Positions 16,563 to 23,976 of a DNA stretch of 33,641 bases are shown piece after piece. The notes under the pieces are model-generated. The model saw only the letters and a program-made list of their open reading frames with translations, was not told the origin of the DNA and made no database searches. A program made the translations under genes and the position numbers. Source of the stretch: an uncultured Lachnospiraceae bacterium. GTDB taxonomy: Bacteria > Bacillota > Clostridia > Lachnospirales > Lachnospiraceae. Every line of letters starts with the position of its first letter. Positions within the stretch are counted from its first letter, which is position 1. The stretch lies in assembly GCA_910577765.1 (NCBI GenBank), contig CAJTOV010000020.1, forward strand, positions 1 through 33,641, read 5' to 3'.

Positions 16563-17960
16563 TTATAAGTCCGATAATGCTGCTTTAATCATAACCGCAC
16601 ACTCAATCCGTTTCTTCTGCATCTCACAGCCAATGTCATAAGCGTCGGTAATGCTCCCGTGAAAATGCTGGGAATTGGCCGCACAGCCGCCGCTGCAGTA
16701 GAACCTTGCAAAACACTGTCTGCATTTCTCCTTTGCGTATACGTTGCACAGCTTGAACCCATCCCGGATGTCCGTCCGGGTAATTCCCGTATCCACATTG
16801 CCCATAAGGAACTCTTCCTGGCCCACAAACTGGTGGCAGGGATAGAAGTCTCCCCAGGGGGTCACGGCCAGGTACTCGGTGCCGGAACCGCAGCCGGACA
16901 GCCGCTTGGCCACGCAGGGCCCCTGGTCTAAGTCCAGCATGAAATGGAAGAACTGAAAGCCCCTTCCCTCTTTCTTCCTTTTAATATACTCCACAGCCAG
17001 CCGGTCATACTCGGTGAGGATCCGGGGCAGGTCCTCTTCCCGGATGGCATAAGGCTCCTGGGGGTCTGCCACCACCGGCTCTATGGACATCTGGTCAAAG
17101 CCCAGGTCTGCGAAATGCTTCACATCCTCGGCAAAGTCCAGATTATACCGGGTAAAGGTTCCCCGCACATAGTAGTCCTTCCCGGCCCGGGATCTGGCGA
17201 ACTTCTGGAACTTGGGAACAATCACGTCATAGCTGCTCTTTCCCCCGCCCCGTGTAGGCCGCATCCGGTCATTGACCTGCCGGCGGCCGTCCAGGCTTAA
17301 GACCACATTGCTCATCTCCCGGTTGCAGAAGTCCATGATCTCGTCATTTAACAGAACTCCGTTGGTGGTCAGGGTAAAACGGAACCGCTTGTTGTGGGCT
17401 TCCTCCTGGGACCGGCCATAGGCTACCAGATCCTTTACCACCTGCCAGTTCATCAGCGGCTCCCCGCCGAAGAAATCCACCTCCAGGTTCCTGCGCTCCC
17501 CGGAGGATGCAATCAGGAAATCCAGGGCCTTTTTCCCTACCTCAAAGGACATAAGGGCCCGGCGCCCGTGGTACTCCCCTTCCTCGGCAAAGCAGTACTT
17601 ACAGCCCAGGTTGCAGTCGTGGGCAATGTGCAGGCACAGGGCCTTGACCACGGTCTTGCGCTTCTTGAAATCAAGGACATATTCCTTGTAAGTGTCTTTG
17701 GTGAACAGCTCCTCCGCGTCCACCAGGGCCTGGATCTCTTCCAGGGCCTCCCGGACCTCCGGTTCCGGATAGCTCCCGGACAGCTCCCGGGCCACCATCC
17801 GGCAGGCGCTTTCCGGCAGGGTCTCCGGCTTCTCAAGCTCTCCCACCACCGGCTCTAAAAGGGCCACGGCATCGTACACCACGCCGTCCACCACATGGAC
17901 TGCGCCGCTGGCAATATCCATGACTATATTATAGCCATTATTTTTATATTGATGAATCAC
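16563..17960 (-). CDS. scfB: SCIFF maturase, radical SAM/SPASM thioether-forming enzyme
   Basis: Radical S-adenosylmethionine enzyme of 465 residues that modifies the six-cysteine SCIFF peptide encoded just upstream. The SAM-cluster motif CNLGCKYC gives C116, C120 and C123; FFGGEPLMNW is the GGEP SAM-binding region. A SPASM domain with two auxiliary clusters covers roughly 335-455 (CGSGTEYLAVTPWGDFYPCH and CRQCFARFYCSGGC). The N-terminal part (about 1-100) is the RiPP-recognition-like region of this family. The start codon is GTG, preceded by AAGGGAGAATACCA. Characterised relatives (CteB of Clostridium thermocellum, Tte1186) install Cys-Thr thioether bonds. Neighbours are the peptide gene upstream and secDF downstream. 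Identity is strong; the biological role of SCIFF is still unknown. Confidence 0.95.
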   Translation of the reverse strand: MIHQYKNNGYNIVMDIASGAVHVVDGVVYDAVALLEPVVGELEKPETLPESACRMVARELSGSYPEPEVREALEEIQALVDAEELFTKDTYKEYVLDFKKRKTVVKALCLHIAHDCNLGCKYCFAEEGEYHGRRALMSFEVGKKALDFLIASSGERRNLEVDFFGGEPLMNWQVVKDLVAYGRSQEEAHNKRFRFTLTTNGVLLNDEIMDFCNREMSNVVLSLDGRRQVNDRMRPTRGGGKSSYDVIVPKFQKFARSRAGKDYYVRGTFTRYNLDFAEDVKHFADLGFDQMSIEPVVADPQEPYAIREEDLPRILTEYDRLAVEYIKRKKEGRGFQFFHFMLDLDQGPCVAKRLSGCGSGTEYLAVTPWGDFYPCHQFVGQEEFLMGNVDTGITRTDIRDGFKLCNVYAKEKCRQCFARFYCSGGCAANSQHFHGSITDAYDIGCEMQKKRIECAVMIKAALSDL

Positions 17961-17983
17961 TGGTATTCTCCCTTAAAACACGA

Positions 17984-18015
17984 AGAAAAACCCCTGCACT
18001 CAAGCGCCCAGGGGT
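17984..18015 (-). terminator. Terminator between the SCIFF peptide gene and its maturase
   Basis: On the minus strand ACCCCTG (18009-18015) pairs with CAGGGGT (17990-17996) and is followed by TTTTTC. It lies between peptide and maturase, so it would make the peptide mRNA more abundant than that of the maturase and secDF. Confidence 0.7.
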
Positions 18016-18029
18016 CTTTCCTGTCTGCA

Positions 18030-18070
18030 TACCCCCAGCGGACAAGTGTCCCCTTGTGTACTGAGGGTAC
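18030..18070. repeat. Degenerate copy of the TACCCTCAGTGGACAAGGGG palindrome
   Basis: The right arm (18047-18070) matches one arm of the hairpin at 11265-11316 in 22 of 24 bases. The left arm is degenerate, so pairing is broken by several mismatches. It sits between the peptide stop and the terminator at 17984-18015. Confidence 0.7.
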
Positions 18071-18111
18071 TGGTTCCCGATCTGACAAGGCAAAACTTCC
18101 TTAGACTGAAC

Positions 18112-18258
18112 CTATCTGTTGGCGTTCTCGCAGCTCTGGTTGCCTACGGTGCAGGAAGTCTTGCATGCGGACTGGCAGGAAGTCTGGCACTCGCCGCAGC
18201 CGCCCTTTTTCATGGATTCTTTCAGATTCTTGTTATTCAAAGTCTTAATATGTTTCAT
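18112..18258 (-). CDS. scfA: SCIFF peptide (six cysteines in forty-five residues), RiPP precursor
   Basis: A 48-residue peptide. It starts MKHIKTLNNKNLKESMKKGG and has six cysteines at positions 21, 24, 28, 32, 36 and 43, within CGECQTSCQSACKTSC and VGNQSC. This is the diagnostic SCIFF layout of Clostridia, and the maturase follows on the same strand. AGGAGGCGGTTAT precedes the ATG. C32 and T37 have the five-residue offset reported for the thioether link in a characterised relative. It has its own promoter (18349-18377), a structured leader, and a terminator before the maturase gene. Function in the cell is unknown; there is no obvious leader-cleavage protease or exporter gene beside it other than secDF. 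Confidence 0.96.
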   Translation of the reverse strand: MKHIKTLNNKNLKESMKKGGCGECQTSCQSACKTSCTVGNQSCENANR

Positions 18259-18287
18259 ATAACCGCCTCCTATTGATTTCGACTGGT

Positions 18288-18333
18288 TTCCGGCCTGGAC
18301 AGCTGGCTGAAAAGCCGGTTCTACGGGCCGGAA
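18288..18333 (-). promoter_or_regulatory. Structured leader of the SCIFF transcript
   Basis: TTCCGGCC (18288-18295) pairs with GGCCGGAA (18326-18333), and a small GGCT/AGCC stem sits inside. The structure lies between the promoter and the ribosome site, about 30 bases before the start. It may stabilise the mRNA or be regulatory. Confidence 0.5.
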
Positions 18334-18348
18334 TCATGACTACATGGG

Positions 18349-18377
18349 ATTATAGCATACTCACGGGAATCCCGCAA
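18349..18377 (-). promoter_or_regulatory. Sigma-A promoter of the SCIFF-secDF operon
   Basis: On the minus strand TTGCGG (18372-18377), a 17-base spacer, and a perfect TATAAT (18349-18354) with a TGC extension just before it. This is among the best promoter matches in the window and is located between a terminator and the peptide gene. Confidence 0.8.
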
Positions 18378-18385
18378 GCGAAATT

Positions 18386-18441
18386 CCAAAAAGCAGTTCA
18401 GACGGGCAGCAAATCTGTGAGAAGATGCCCCGTCTGAACTG
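18386..18441 (-). terminator. Rho-independent terminator with a perfect 13-bp stem
   Basis: On the minus strand CAGTTCAGACGGG (18429-18441) pairs exactly with CCCGTCTGAACTG (18394-18406), followed by CTTTTTGG. It begins four bases after the stop of the 59-aa gene and ends the glycosyltransferase operon. It shares its core with the repeat at 7810-7840. Confidence 0.85.
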
Positions 18442-18445
18442 TTAC

Positions 18446-18625
18446 TTACTCCTCACCGGCCAGCGGCGGCTTCTGGTAAAGCTTCCGGTTGATTTCTTTT
18501 TTCTGAAATTCGATTTCCTCCTTCACCGCCTGCAGGTCTCCCTTGTTCACCTGTCTCTCGATCCGCTCAATCAGCGTCAGCTGGTCGAACAGCACACAGT
18601 TAAGCTCCTTTTCGTTTGTCGGCAT
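18446..18625 (-). CDS. Small hypothetical protein, 59 residues, helical
   Basis: I do not recognise this protein. It reads MPTNEKELNCVLFDQLTLIE and continues with ERIERQVNKGDLQAVKEEIE, then ends in Lys/Pro-rich KPPLAGEE. The middle is highly charged with heptad-like hydrophobic spacing, which suggests a helix or short coiled coil. There is no signal peptide, membrane segment or Cys motif. A GAGGTG site eight bases before the ATG and a strong terminator directly after the stop support a real gene. It is the last gene after two glycosyltransferases, 37 bases beyond the second one. A role as an adaptor or small regulator for them is a guess from position. Confidence 0.75.
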   Translation of the reverse strand: MPTNEKELNCVLFDQLTLIERIERQVNKGDLQAVKEEIEFQKKEINRKLYQKPPLAGEE

Positions 18626-18662
18626 ACTGTTTCACCTCACTTTATCCTGATTATTTTCCTCA

Positions 18663-19823
18663 TTAAAGCGCATCCAGCATCTCCCGCACCCTGTGCCGGT
18701 AGGTATGGGCCGCTGCCACCTTGTCGTGGCCGCTTCTGGCAATGGCCTGGCGCTCCGCTTCGTGGTCCAGATAGTAGTCTACCTTCTGTACCAGGTCTTC
18801 CTTACTCTCATAAAAGACAAAATCTTCCCCTGGCACAAAGTGCTCCAGAAAGTCTGCCTGGAAATTACTCAGCAGGAATCCGCCGCTGCCCAGAATGTCC
18901 ATGGCACGTAAGGGGATTCCGCTGTGGATACCCCTGCGTGTGAAATTCAGGTTGATGCGGCTTTGGCGGAAGACCAGGGGCATCTGCCGGGTATAATCCA
19001 CCGGACCGTGAAGCCTTACCCCTTCTACGGAAATATCCAGGTATTTTGTGAAAATATCCACCTTATGGTCCCGGGCAATGGTCTCCAGCAGGTCCACACG
19101 CTCCATGGCAGTCACCCATTCATTGATGATATACTGGGCATACACATATTCCCGGGACTCAATTCCTCCCGGTTCATAATACACCGGATACGCTTTGCAC
19201 AGATCTCCGATAACAGGCCCCAGAAGCTCCTGGATGAAGTTATAGCCTTCGATCTTCATCTGGGATGCCACCAGTCCCTCCAGATAGCCTCTGGCATAGT
19301 CCGGCAGAGCCTCCTCCATCTCCATAAACCGCCGGCACTTCTCCAGATAAAGGGAGCCTACAAAGGAGACGTCATACTCATAGGATATTTCCGCCGGATC
19401 TCCTATAGTCTGGTCCAGCCGCCAGGTATCCGCAGCCAGAGGCAGGTAATGCACCGTGGACATCCCCATTCTGCGGCATTCCAGATACAGTTGTGTATCA
19501 AATACGTAAATCTTATTGCAGGAGTTATAGGCTGACCGGTGAAACAGCCACCGGTAAGGGCCGTCATAGATCCAGGAAATATACCGGATACCGTGTCTGC
19601 TGCACAGCTCCGAAATAACCGGAAAATAATTGACTGAAAATACCATATCCGGCGCTTCCCTGCCCAGTGCAGAGGCAAAATCCCCTTCCAGCTCCGCCAC
19701 GCCTACATCGAATTTCGTATCAATGGGAAACCGGAATTCCACCACACAATGGCCTTCCTGGCGGAACGCCTGTTTTACATCTTCCCTTCCGTAGCTTGGC
19801 CATTCCATGTACATGATTTTCAT
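18663..19823 (-). CDS. CgeB-family glycosyltransferase, copy 1
   Basis: Protein of 386 residues in the CgeB/COG4641 group. The N-terminal half (about 1-180) has the DUF3880-like fold with PDMVFSVNYFPVISELC, RYISWIYDGPY and IYVFD; the C-terminal half (about 200-386) is a GT-B sugar-nucleotide domain with INLNFTRRGIHSGIPLRAMD, GGFLLSNFQADFLEHF and PGEDFVFYES. It is a close paralogue of the gene just upstream. The two end in nearly identical DNA over 129 bases. CgeB decorates the spore surface in Bacillus; in motile Clostridia relatives often lie near flagellar genes. Which structure is modified here is unknown. The ATG opens with MKIMYMEWPSYGRED. Confidence 0.88.
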   Translation of the reverse strand: MKIMYMEWPSYGREDVKQAFRQEGHCVVEFRFPIDTKFDVGVAELEGDFASALGREAPDMVFSVNYFPVISELCSRHGIRYISWIYDGPYRWLFHRSAYNSCNKIYVFDTQLYLECRRMGMSTVHYLPLAADTWRLDQTIGDPAEISYEYDVSFVGSLYLEKCRRFMEMEEALPDYARGYLEGLVASQMKIEGYNFIQELLGPVIGDLCKAYPVYYEPGGIESREYVYAQYIINEWVTAMERVDLLETIARDHKVDIFTKYLDISVEGVRLHGPVDYTRQMPLVFRQSRINLNFTRRGIHSGIPLRAMDILGSGGFLLSNFQADFLEHFVPGEDFVFYESKEDLVQKVDYYLDHEAERQAIARSGHDKVAAAHTYRHRVREMLDAL

Positions 19824-19847
19824 TGGATCTGTTCTCCGCCTCCGGCA

Positions 19848-21014
19848 TCAATAGTCAAAATCCAGCATCTCCCGCACCCTGTGCCGGTAGGTATGGGCCG
19901 CCGCCACCTTGTCGTGGCCGCTTCTGGCAATGGCCTGGCGCTCCGCTTCGTGGTCCAGATAGTAGTCCACCTTCTGTACCAGGTCTTCCCTGCTTTCAAA
20001 ATACACAAAGTCCTCCCCAGGTACAAAATACTCAAGAAAATCCGACTGGAAATTACTCAGCAGGAATCCGCCGCTGCCCAGAATGTCAATGGCCCGCAGA
20101 GGCATACCGGTCTGAATTCCCCTGCGGGTAATATTCAGATTGATCCGGCTCCGGTTAAAGACCAGGGGCATCTCCGTGTAATAGTCCACAATCCCGTGGT
20201 TCACAATATTGGGCGCGGAATACTCCCTGCACTGGGTATACAGATCTACCTTGTGATGCTTTGCCACAGCCTCCAGAAGATCGATCCGCTCCACGGCAGT
20301 AATCCACTCATTGATCACATACTGGGCATAATAATACTCTGCCGACTCAATACCGCCCGGCTCCCGGGTCATGGGATAAGCCCTGGACATATCCTCCATC
20401 ACCGGCCCCAGAACCTCTTCGATAAAATTATACCCGTGGATCTTTAACTGGGCTGCCACCAGGGCGTCCAGATAGCCTTTGGCGTACTCCGGCAGGGCTT
20501 TCTGCATCCGCATAAAGGCATTGCCGTTCTGCAGATACAGGGAGCCCACAAAGGACACATCCTGCCCGCAGGTTCCGGCGCCGGCCCCACTGGCCGTCAG
20601 TTTGTCCAGCCGTCCGGTATTGGCCGCAAGGGGAAGATAATGGACCGTGGAAATTCCCGCACCCCGGCACTCCTGATACAGCTGTCTGTCAAACACATAG
20701 ATCACATTGCAGGGATTAATCACAGACTGGGAAAACAGCCGCCTATAGGGACTGTCGTAAATCCAGGATACATACCGGATACCGTGTCTGTTGCAGAGAC
20801 CGGAGACAGCCGGATAATAATTCACCGTAAACACCAGGTCCGGCACCTCTTCCCGCAGGATTTTCGCAAACTGCTGTTCAATCTCCGGAAGGTCCTCATA
20901 GGTCTTGCCTTCAATGGAAAACGGTGCCCGGACCAGACTGTGGCCCTCCTCCGTAAAGGCCGCCTCCAGGTCTTCCCTAGCACAGCTCCGCCATTGGATG
21001 ATCAGTATTTTCAT
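19848..21014 (-). CDS. CgeB-family glycosyltransferase, copy 2
   Basis: Protein of 388 residues with the same organisation as its downstream neighbour: PDLVFTVNYYPAVSGLC, RYVSWIYDSPYRRLF and IYVFDRQLY in the N-half, then INLNITRRGIQTGMPLRAID, GGFLLSNFQSDFLEYF and PGEDFVYFES in the C-half. It is the promoter-proximal member of the pair; the two are 24 bases apart. The central part diverges (for example CREYSAPNIVNHGI versus the other copy), which suggests different acceptors or sugars. The start ATG at 21014 follows AAAAGAGGATTACACCCA. It lies 95 bases downstream of the CCA enzyme with no visible terminator between, so read-through is possible. Confidence 0.88.
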   Translation of the reverse strand: MKILIIQWRSCAREDLEAAFTEEGHSLVRAPFSIEGKTYEDLPEIEQQFAKILREEVPDLVFTVNYYPAVSGLCNRHGIRYVSWIYDSPYRRLFSQSVINPCNVIYVFDRQLYQECRGAGISTVHYLPLAANTGRLDKLTASGAGAGTCGQDVSFVGSLYLQNGNAFMRMQKALPEYAKGYLDALVAAQLKIHGYNFIEEVLGPVMEDMSRAYPMTREPGGIESAEYYYAQYVINEWITAVERIDLLEAVAKHHKVDLYTQCREYSAPNIVNHGIVDYYTEMPLVFNRSRINLNITRRGIQTGMPLRAIDILGSGGFLLSNFQSDFLEYFVPGEDFVYFESREDLVQKVDYYLDHEAERQAIARSGHDKVAAAHTYRHRVREMLDFDY

Positions 21015-21109
21015 TGGGTGTAATCCTCTTTTCTGCTTACTTTAGAAGTCTGTCGCCGCAGGCCGTCTGAGTTCCGGGTACAGAAAACCTGTCCCTGCAT
21101 CCGCCAGGC

Positions 21110-22378
21110 TCATCCTGCATCCTGCCAGGTTCCTGCCAGCTCCAGCAGTACATCCTTCCGGTTGTCCTCCGGCCGCTCCAGCACATGCTCCAGAAGGCGG
21201 CCCAGAATCTCTCCCATGGCCTTCCCTGGCCTGACTCCGGCGGCAGCCAGGTCCTGGCCTGTGACTGCCAGATGCTTTAAGTCCAGACAGTCCCCCCGCC
21301 TGCGGATAGTCTCTGTCAGTTCCCGGATCTTCCTGTCACAGCCGCAGAGGGCCAGGACCCCGTCCCACACCTCCGGCTCCATCCGGCTCATGCCACGGCG
21401 CAGCTCGGCCTCCTGGGGAAGAATCTCCCTTCCGGCCCAGGCCACCAGGGTGCGGACCTTGCGGATGGTGTCATTGTCCATCTTTAAGTCTTTTAAGATC
21501 TCCGCGGCTGTATCAGGATCAGTCTCCCGGACAAATGCCGCCCACCGCAGGTACTTTACCCTGGGCAGGGCCCCGGCATGCTCAAGGCCTCCTCCCCCAG
21601 GAAACACTTCCCCGGAAAGCGCTGTCCCCTGCCCCGTCTGCGGCTCTCCGGGAATATGCTGCACCTTCTCCGTCTGCCGTCCCTGCCCGTACAGCCCGTG
21701 GAAGCCTGGGGAAATATAGGCACTGATCCCGGTCCGGTACACATCCTGCATCCGCTCCGGGTGGTCCGACAAAAGCAGCCTGGTCAGCTCCATCTGGACC
21801 CGTTCTTTGCTTACCTTTGCCATATTGGGTGCGATCCTGCCTATGGCCTCCCAGGTATGCTTTTCAATGGAAAAATCCAGCTGGGCCGAGAACCGGATCG
21901 CCCGCAGTATCCGCAAAGCATCCTCCGTGAACCGCTCCGCAGGGTCCCCCACACAGCGGATCATTTTCCGCTTCAGGTCTCCCATGCCGTCAAAGGCATC
22001 CACGATTCCCTGGTCCGGGCTGTAGGCCATGGCATTGATGGTGAAATCCCGCCGCCGCAGATCCTCCAGCAGATCCGGGGTAAACTCCACCTGCTTCGGA
22101 TGCCGCCCGTCCTCATAGGCTCCGTCGATCCGGTAGGTGGTCACCTCATACCCGGTCCGGTCTATAAGGACCGTCACGGTTCCGTGCTGGATTCCCGTGT
22201 CCACGGTCCGGCGAAACAGCTTCTTCACCTGGTCCGGTCTGGCCGAGGTGGTGATATCCCAGTCCCCCGGCTCCCGTCCCAGCAGGGTGTCCCGGACACA
22301 GCCGCCCACGGCGTAAGCCTCGAAGCCGTGGGCATTTAACGTATGGATAATATAGGCTGCCTGCTGGGGAATCTGCAT
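21110..22378 (-). CDS. cca: CCA-adding enzyme / poly(A) polymerase family tRNA nucleotidyltransferase
   Basis: Adds or repairs the 3' CCA of tRNAs. The 422 residues open with the class II nucleotidyltransferase head: VGGCVRDTLLG (residues 24-34) and catalytic D39 and D41 in GDWDIT. RRDFTINAMAYS, IVDAFDGMGDLKRKMIRCVG and RFTEDALRILRAIRFSAQL follow as in bacterial CCA enzymes, then a helical tail. The start at 22378 is two bases from the proS stop and has GGGGAGAG upstream; a longer frame runs into proS and was rejected. Whether it is a full CCA-adding enzyme or one of a split CC/A pair cannot be told here. Confidence 0.93.
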   Translation of the reverse strand: MQIPQQAAYIIHTLNAHGFEAYAVGGCVRDTLLGREPGDWDITTSARPDQVKKLFRRTVDTGIQHGTVTVLIDRTGYEVTTYRIDGAYEDGRHPKQVEFTPDLLEDLRRRDFTINAMAYSPDQGIVDAFDGMGDLKRKMIRCVGDPAERFTEDALRILRAIRFSAQLDFSIEKHTWEAIGRIAPNMAKVSKERVQMELTRLLLSDHPERMQDVYRTGISAYISPGFHGLYGQGRQTEKVQHIPGEPQTGQGTALSGEVFPGGGGLEHAGALPRVKYLRWAAFVRETDPDTAAEILKDLKMDNDTIRKVRTLVAWAGREILPQEAELRRGMSRMEPEVWDGVLALCGCDRKIRELTETIRRRGDCLDLKHLAVTGQDLAAAGVRPGKAMGEILGRLLEHVLERPEDNRKDVLLELAGTWQDAG

Positions 22379-22379
22379 C

Positions 22380-23813
22380 TTAGTAAGCTCTCCCCCAGTA
22401 TACCATTTTCGTGGCCGGTTTCCCGCAGCAGACACAGTTACCGGATATCTGCTCCTGCTCAAAGGGAATACACCGGGAGGTGGCTCCTGTCACTTCCTTG
22501 ATCTTCTCCTCGCACTCCAGACAGCCGCACCACATGGCCTTGACAAATCCCGGCTTCTCATTGACCGTCTTCACAAAGCCGTCAAAATCCTCTGCCACAT
22601 AGGTATGGGCGTCCCTGTGGGCTCTGGCACGTTCCAGCATATCCTTCTGAATCTGGCCCAGCAGCTCTCCTGCCCGCTCTGCCAGCTCCCCAAGACCTAC
22701 GGTTATCTTCTCATGGGTATCCCGGCGCACCAGCACAGCCTGGCCGTTCTCAATATCCCTGGGCCCGATCTCCACCCGCACCGGAATCCCCCGCATCTCC
22801 GACTCGCTGAATTTCCAGCCGGGACTCTTGTCGGAATCATCCACCTTCACACGGAAGCCCGACAGAACCTGCCGCAGCTCATAAGCCTTGTCCAGGACGC
22901 CTTCCTTCTTCTGCTGGATGGGTACGATCACAATCTGGGTGGGGGCAATCACCGGAGGCAGCACCAGGCCGTTGTCGTCTCCGTGGACCATGATGATAGC
23001 GCCGATGATCCGGGTACTCATACCCCAGGAGGTCTGGTGCACATACTGGAGGGAATTGTCCTTTGCCGCATACTGGATCTCAAAAGCCCTGGCAAACCCG
23101 TCACCGAAATTGTGGCTGGTACCGGACTGAAGGGCCTTGCCGTCATGCATCAGGGACTCAATGGTGTAGGTGGCCTCCGCGCCGGCGAATTTCTCCTTGT
23201 CGGTCTTCTGGCCCCGGATCACCGGGATGGCCAGCACCTCCTCACAGAAGTCCGCATACACATTGAGCATCTGGATGGTCCGCTCCTGGGCTTCCTGGGC
23301 GGTTGCGTGGGCCGTGTGGCCCTCCTGCCACAAGAACTCCCTGGAACGCAGGAAGGGACGGGTGGTCTTCTCCCAGCGGACCACGGAACACCACTGGTTG
23401 TACAGTCTGGGAAGATCCCGGTAGGACTGGATGTCCTTGGCATAAAAATCACAGAACAGGGTCTCCGACGTAGGCCGCACGCACATGCGCTCCTGCAGTT
23501 CTTCCAGGCCGCCGTGGGTCACCCAGGCCACCTCCGGGGCAAAGCCTTCCACATGGTCCTTCTCCTTCTGGAGCAGTCCCTCCGGAATAAACATGGGCAT
23601 GTACACATTCTCCACGCCGGACTCCTTGAACCGCTTGTCCAGCTCCTTCTGGATATTCTCCCAGATCGCATACCCGGCCGGTTTGATCACCATACAGCCC
23701 TTTACACTTGCATAATCACAAAGCTCTGCTTTCTTCACTACATCCGTGTACCACTGGGCAAAGTCCACATCCATGGATGTAATGGCTTCCACCAGTTTCT
23801 TTTCGTTTGCCAT
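22380..23813 (-). CDS. proS: Prolyl-tRNA synthetase, archaeal/eukaryotic-type (ProS type 3)
   Basis: Charges tRNA-Pro. At 477 residues without the bacterial editing insert, it is the short type 3 enzyme. Class II motifs are seen: AIWENIQKELDKRF region, RPTSETLFCDFYA, QWCSVVRWEKTTRPFLRSREFLWQEGHTAH split over motif 2, and GWGMSTR-like WGMSTRIIGAIIM for motif 3. The C-terminal zinc-type domain has CGCLECEEKI and CVCCGKPATKMVYWGRAY, the standard ending. The ATG at 23813 has AAGGAAGGAC upstream. A good promoter lies about 90 bases before it. No T-box leader is visible. The gene leads a two-gene operon with the CCA enzyme. Confidence 0.95.
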   Translation of the reverse strand: MANEKKLVEAITSMDVDFAQWYTDVVKKAELCDYASVKGCMVIKPAGYAIWENIQKELDKRFKESGVENVYMPMFIPEGLLQKEKDHVEGFAPEVAWVTHGGLEELQERMCVRPTSETLFCDFYAKDIQSYRDLPRLYNQWCSVVRWEKTTRPFLRSREFLWQEGHTAHATAQEAQERTIQMLNVYADFCEEVLAIPVIRGQKTDKEKFAGAEATYTIESLMHDGKALQSGTSHNFGDGFARAFEIQYAAKDNSLQYVHQTSWGMSTRIIGAIIMVHGDDNGLVLPPVIAPTQIVIVPIQQKKEGVLDKAYELRQVLSGFRVKVDDSDKSPGWKFSESEMRGIPVRVEIGPRDIENGQAVLVRRDTHEKITVGLGELAERAGELLGQIQKDMLERARAHRDAHTYVAEDFDGFVKTVNEKPGFVKAMWCGCLECEEKIKEVTGATSRCIPFEQEQISGNCVCCGKPATKMVYWGRAY

Positions 23814-23903
23814 TGTTTTATGTCCTTCCTTCTTTCTATGTTTGCCGTCCTGTCTGCCGTTATGGAAATCCACCGGCGGTTACGGCCTTACTTCTTTCTC
23901 CTA

Positions 23904-23932
23904 TTTTTAAGACATTTTCCCAGGTTTGTCAA
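23904..23932 (-). promoter_or_regulatory. Sigma-A promoter of proS-cca
   Basis: On the minus strand a perfect TTGACA (23927-23932), 17-base spacer, then TAAAAA (23904-23909). It lies between the stop of the second molybdoenzyme and proS. Confidence 0.75.
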
Positions 23933-23976
23933 GCGTGTTGCGCAAAAGCCTTCCTGCGGCTCCCCTGCCTGTCCGC

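Noticed and set aside
18028..18070. Terminator role for the degenerate repeat after the SCIFF gene
   Set aside because: The stem is broken by several mismatches; the hairpin at 17984-18015 with a T-run is the better terminator.
23814..23976. T-box riboswitch before proS
   Set aside because: The conserved AGGGTGG..CCGCG antiterminator sequence is not present, and the leader after the promoter is too short.
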